Of a stretch of 26,605 bases of DNA, positions 23,868-26,605 are shown piece after piece. Both the position numbers and the translations under genes were made by a program. Position 1 is the first letter of the stretch. Every line of letters begins with the position of its first letter. This DNA comes from Pseudomonadota bacterium. Lineage in GTDB: Bacteria; Pseudomonadota; Gammaproteobacteria; Pseudomonadales; UBA5518. The notes under the pieces were generated by a model. It was given only the letters and a program-made list of their open reading frames with translations, was not told the DNA's origin and ran no database searches. The stretch is taken from assembly GCA_022705125.1 (NCBI GenBank), contig JAKJFB010000007.1:1-26605 (forward strand), written 5' to 3'.

Positions 23868-25250
23868 ATGAAAGCGGCAAGTCTCGACCACGATTACGTG
23901 CACCGGCCCGATCACAAGGATCTCTCGCACCTGCCCGGCGCCTACGGCCTGCCGTATCTGGGCATGATGGTGCCCCTGCTGAAGAATCCCTACGAGGTGA
24001 TCAAGCGCCACTACGACCGCTACGGCGCGGTCTCGCGCACGCGGCTCACGGGGCAGCACATGGTGTGGGCGCTGGGCCCGGACTACAACCGCGAGCTGGT
24101 GATGGATCCGCAGCAGGTCTATTCCGCGCGCATGGGCTACGACGCGCCGCTCGGGGACTTCTTCGCCGGCGGCCTGCTGGTGCGCGATTTCGCCGAGCAC
24201 AAGTTCCACCGTCGCATCATGCAGACCGCGTTCAAGACCAGCTCGATGCAGCACTACGTGCACAGCGTCAACGAGATCTCGGCGGCAACCGTGGAGCGCT
24301 GGGGCAAGGAAAGCAGCGGTTTCCGCTACTACCCGCACATCAAGGAGCTGCTGCTCGACGTCGGGGCGCGTGTGTTCGTCGGCGTGAACCTCGACAACGA
24401 GATCGCGCCGCTGAACAAGGCGTTCCTCGACATGATGGCGGGCACGCTCGCGATCGTGCGCAAGGACTGGCCCGGGCTCGGCCTGGTGTATCACCGGGGC
24501 ATGAACGGGCGTCGCTATCTCGAGCAGTATTTCCAGGGCCTCGTGCCGCAGCGCCGGCGCGACGAAGGCATGGACATGATGAGCCACTTCAGCAAGGAGA
24601 CGACCGAGGAGGGCCAGTTCTTCCCCGACAAGGTGGTCGCCGATCACCTGATCTTCCTGGTGCTCGCGGCGCACGACACCACCACCAGCGCGTTGACGAT
24701 GGCCTCCTACTACCTGGCGCGTCACCCCGAGTGGCAGGAGCGGCTGCGCGGGGAAGTGCTCGGCCTCGACCGCAGCCTGGCCTACGATGACCTCGGCGCC
24801 AATGTGCCGCTGCTGGAGCAGACCTTCCACGAGATCCTGCGCATGCACCCTCCGGTGCCGCAGCTGATGCGCCGCACCATCCGCGAGACCGAGCTCGGCG
24901 GCTACCGCATTGCACCCGACACGATGGTGGCGATCTCGCCGATCTTCTCGCACCGCATGCCCGAATACTGGAAGGATCCGCACCGCTTCGACCCGGAGCG
25001 TTTCGGCCCCGCGCGCCAGGAGCACAAGCAGCATCCCTACCTGTGGGTGCCCTTCGGCGGCGGTGCGCACAAGTGCATCGGGCTGCACTTTGCCGACATG
25101 CTGTTCAAGTGCGTGATGACCGAAATGCTGCGCCGTTTCCGCTTCAGCCTGCCGGTGAACTACCCCGACCCGCCGTCGATCGTGCATTTCCCGTTCGCCA
25201 AGCTCACCGACGACCTGCCGTTGGTGCTGGAGCCGCTGGGCCGTGCCTGA
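23868..25250 (+). CDS. Cytochrome P450 monooxygenase
   Basis: Heme-thiolate monooxygenase; needs a separate ferredoxin/reductase, none of which is in the window. 460 residues from ATG 23868; the open frame upstream crosses the control region and is not used. The I-helix oxygen-activation motif AAHDTT is at 267-272, the ExxR pair at Glu322/Arg325 (HEILRMHPPVP), the PERF motif at 376-379 (DPERFGP), and the heme loop FGGGAHKCIG at 396-405 with axial Cys403. There is no membrane anchor, so it is a soluble class I type. The sequence LPGAYGLPYLGMM and the meander resemble the CYP51/CYP120/CYP26-like branch, from memory. Substrate (sterol-, terpenoid- or fatty-acid-like) is unknown. The next gene starts inside its last codons. 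Confidence 0.95.
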   Translation: MKAASLDHDYVHRPDHKDLSHLPGAYGLPYLGMMVPLLKNPYEVIKRHYDRYGAVSRTRLTGQHMVWALGPDYNRELVMDPQQVYSARMGYDAPLGDFFAGGLLVRDFAEHKFHRRIMQTAFKTSSMQHYVHSVNEISAATVERWGKESSGFRYYPHIKELLLDVGARVFVGVNLDNEIAPLNKAFLDMMAGTLAIVRKDWPGLGLVYHRGMNGRRYLEQYFQGLVPQRRRDEGMDMMSHFSKETTEEGQFFPDKVVADHLIFLVLAAHDTTTSALTMASYYLARHPEWQERLRGEVLGLDRSLAYDDLGANVPLLEQTFHEILRMHPPVPQLMRRTIRETELGGYRIAPDTMVAISPIFSHRMPEYWKDPHRFDPERFGPARQEHKQHPYLWVPFGGGAHKCIGLHFADMLFKCVMTEMLRRFRFSLPVNYPDPPSIVHFPFAKLTDDLPLVLEPLGRA

Positions 25251-25857
25251 GCGCATCGCGCGCCTGCTGGCGGCGCTGGCGTTCGCGCTCGGCGTCGCGG
25301 CCGACGTCAGCGCGCTGGAGACCGGCGAGGCGCTGCCCGCGCTGCGCATCGAGGAACTCGGCGAGCTGCAACTGGCCGGCGAGACGATCCGCTTCGCGCC
25401 GTGGCAGAGCGGCGCGCTCACGGGCAAGGTGCAGGTGCTGCAGTACCTGGCGGCGCGCATGTCGGCAAAATCGCTGAACGAGCCCTTCACGGATACCCTG
25501 CGCGATTCGGGCATCCCGATCGAGCGCTATCATCTCACCACGATCGTGAACCTCGACGATGCGCTGATCGGCACGCGCGGCATGGTGCTGTCCGAGCTCG
25601 AGAGCAACAAGAAGCGCTATTTTCGTTCGAGCATCGTGGCGGACGCGCACGGGCTCGGGCGCGAGGCCTGGCAGTTGGGCCCGAAGTCGAGCGCGATCAT
25701 CATCCTCGCGCCCGATGGATCCGTGCGCTTCTTCCGCGACGGTCCCATGAACAGCGCGGACATCGCGCAGGCGATGCGACTCGTGCGCTGCGGTGCAGTT
25801 GAGCAGCTTGCGCTGCTGGCACCGGAGTTGCAGTCCGGCTGCGATGGTGCCCGATGA
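25243..25857 (+). CDS. YtfJ family periplasmic protein
   Basis: 204 residues from GTG 25243, overlapping the end of the P450 gene by eight bases. A signal peptide covers residues 1-24 (RLLAALAFALGVAADVSA), so the product should be periplasmic. The mature part matches E. coli YtfJ closely in pattern: GKVQVLQYLAARMSAKSLNE, then RYHLTTIVNLDDAL, LSELESNKKRYF, DAHGLGREAWQLGPKSSAII and LAPDGSVRFFRDG. YtfJ has a thioredoxin-like fold of unknown function; no CxxC motif is present, and the only cysteines are two near the C-terminus. Coupling to a cytoplasmic P450 is unusual. The family call rests on remembered similarity. Confidence 0.88.
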   Translation: MPERIARLLAALAFALGVAADVSALETGEALPALRIEELGELQLAGETIRFAPWQSGALTGKVQVLQYLAARMSAKSLNEPFTDTLRDSGIPIERYHLTTIVNLDDALIGTRGMVLSELESNKKRYFRSSIVADAHGLGREAWQLGPKSSAIIILAPDGSVRFFRDGPMNSADIAQAMRLVRCGAVEQLALLAPELQSGCDGAR

Positions 25858-25885
25858 CCTCGCGATACCCCACAAGGATCACTGC

Positions 25886-26605
25886 ATGAGCAGCATTGCC
25901 CTGGATTTCCCGCGCCGCGCACTGCGCAACGTCATGCACCGCATCGAGGTGCCACGCGACATCGGGGCCGTCACGCACATCGACAGCGCCAGCGAATGCG
26001 ATCCGCTCGAGGCGGGCATCGCGCACGGGCAGGCCGCGGCGATCTGGCGCGCGGTCGAGGACCTGTACCGCACCGGCTACTACCCCGCGGTGATGTTCTG
26101 CCTGCGCCGCGAGGGCAAGGTGGTGTTCAACCGCGCGCTCGGGCATGCGCGGGGCAACGGCCCCGAGGATGACGCCGGGACGCCGAAGCTGCCCGCGACC
26201 GCCTCCACGCCGAGTTGCATCTTCTCGGCGTCGAAGGCCATCACGGCGATGGTGCTGCACCGCATGGAGGAGAAGGGCGAGATCAACCTGCTCAACCCGA
26301 TCAGCCACTACATCCCCGAGTTCGCCAGGCACGGCAAGGAACGCACCACGATCTACCACCTGCTGTCGCACCGCGCCGGCATACCGGGCATCGCGAACGT
26401 CGACGACCCGCGCGTGGTGCTCGACCACGAGCAGAGCCTGCAGCTGCTGTGCGAGGCGCAGCCGCAGCACCTCTTCGGGCGCGAGCAGGCCTACCACGCG
26501 ATCACCGGCGGTGTGATCCTCGCCGAGATCGTGCGCCGCGTCAGCGGCATGGACATCCGCAAGGCCTGGCGCACCTGGTTCAAGGAGCCGATGGGGCTGA
26601 AGGTG
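25886..26605 (+). CDS. SxxK serine hydrolase (beta-lactamase/EstB-like esterase family), 3' end beyond window
   Basis: The frame from ATG 25886 (AGGA eight bases upstream) is open to the last base, giving 240 residues of a longer protein. No signal peptide: it starts MSSIALDFPRRALRNVMHRI. The catalytic SxxK motif is Ser114-Ala-Ser-Lys117 in CIFSASKAITAMVLHRMEEK. The family segments LLSHRAGIPGI (159-169) and AYHAITGGVILAEIVRRVSG (202-221) follow; the latter has Tyr203-His-Ala in place of the Y-x-N of class C beta-lactamases, which points to an esterase or acyl-transferase subgroup of PF00144 rather than an antibiotic-resistance enzyme. The last visible part is FKEPMGLKV. It lies 28 bases after the YtfJ-like gene and is probably in the same operon. 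Confidence 0.9.
   Translation, partial: MSSIALDFPRRALRNVMHRIEVPRDIGAVTHIDSASECDPLEAGIAHGQAAAIWRAVEDLYRTGYYPAVMFCLRREGKVVFNRALGHARGNGPEDDAGTPKLPATASTPSCIFSASKAITAMVLHRMEEKGEINLLNPISHYIPEFARHGKERTTIYHLLSHRAGIPGIANVDDPRVVLDHEQSLQLLCEAQPQHLFGREQAYHAITGGVILAEIVRRVSGMDIRKAWRTWFKEPMGLKV

Noticed and set aside
23496..25514. A 672-codon minus-strand open frame opposite the P450
   Set aside because: It overlaps the P450, the control region and tetR in the wrong frame; composition is that of a shadow.
25886..26605. Antibiotic-resistance class C beta-lactamase
   Set aside because: SxxK is present but there is no signal peptide and the Y-x-N motif is Tyr-His-Ala, the pattern of esterase-like members; resistance should not be inferred.

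Overview
The window is GC-rich (clearly well above 60 % by eye) bacterial chromosome, densely packed with mostly co-directional genes. The gene content and order point to a gammaproteobacterium. nadB divergent from rpoE-rseA-rseB-rseC-mucD, then lepA-lepB-DUF4845-rnc-era-recO, then cysM-relA-mazG, is an arrangement familiar from Pseudomonas and its relatives. The genus cannot be told from the sequence. A GTAG-headed REP cluster of the kind best known from Xanthomonadaceae and pseudomonads fits the same class.

Layout. 1-312 (minus) is the start of nadB (L-aspartate oxidase). 441-4552 is the envelope-stress operon: sigma-E, its anti-sigma factor RseA (frame broken), RseB, RseC and the periplasmic protease MucD. 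4715-10173 is the translation/secretion/RNA block: LepA, signal peptidase I, a DUF4845 membrane protein, RNase III, Era and RecO. 10266-14281 holds CysM, the (p)ppGpp synthetase RelA and MazG. 14401-17863 holds adenylate kinase, ferrochelatase, a lysine/alanine-rich histone-H1-like DNA-binding protein, TsaB and a small conserved-looking protein. 17920-20089 holds a 3-hydroxyisobutyrate-dehydrogenase-like enzyme overlapping an M18 aminopeptidase whose frame is broken. 20086-20220 is a cluster of REP hairpins. 20217-22673 holds an enoyl-CoA hydratase/isomerase (minus), TrpRS and a small cysteine-containing membrane protein. 22782-26605 holds dodecin and a TetR regulator (both minus), then a cytochrome P450, a YtfJ-like periplasmic protein and the start of a SxxK serine hydrolase.

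Most genes are conserved housekeeping functions: envelope stress, protein export, ribosome/RNA maturation, stringent response, nucleotide hygiene, heme and tRNA modification. The accessory part is the last 4 kb, where a divergently oriented TetR gene probably controls a P450 that is translationally coupled to a secreted YtfJ-like protein. No stretch over 300 bases lacks a gene; the largest gaps are about 162 bp (4553-4714), 153 bp (16103-16255), 146 bp (21009-21154), 128 bp (313-440) and 127 bp (20090-20216). No tRNA, rRNA, CRISPR array, insertion sequence or prophage gene was seen.

The observations most worth checking are: the interrupted anti-sigma gene rseA (with a stop/start overlap that could make it a two-piece gene), the frameshift in the M18 peptidase, the REP cluster whose two outward GTAG heads supply the stop codons of both convergent flanking genes, a long stem-loop between nadB and rpoE, and the TetR/P450/YtfJ/serine-hydrolase cassette. 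No clearly new defence or mobile system was found.
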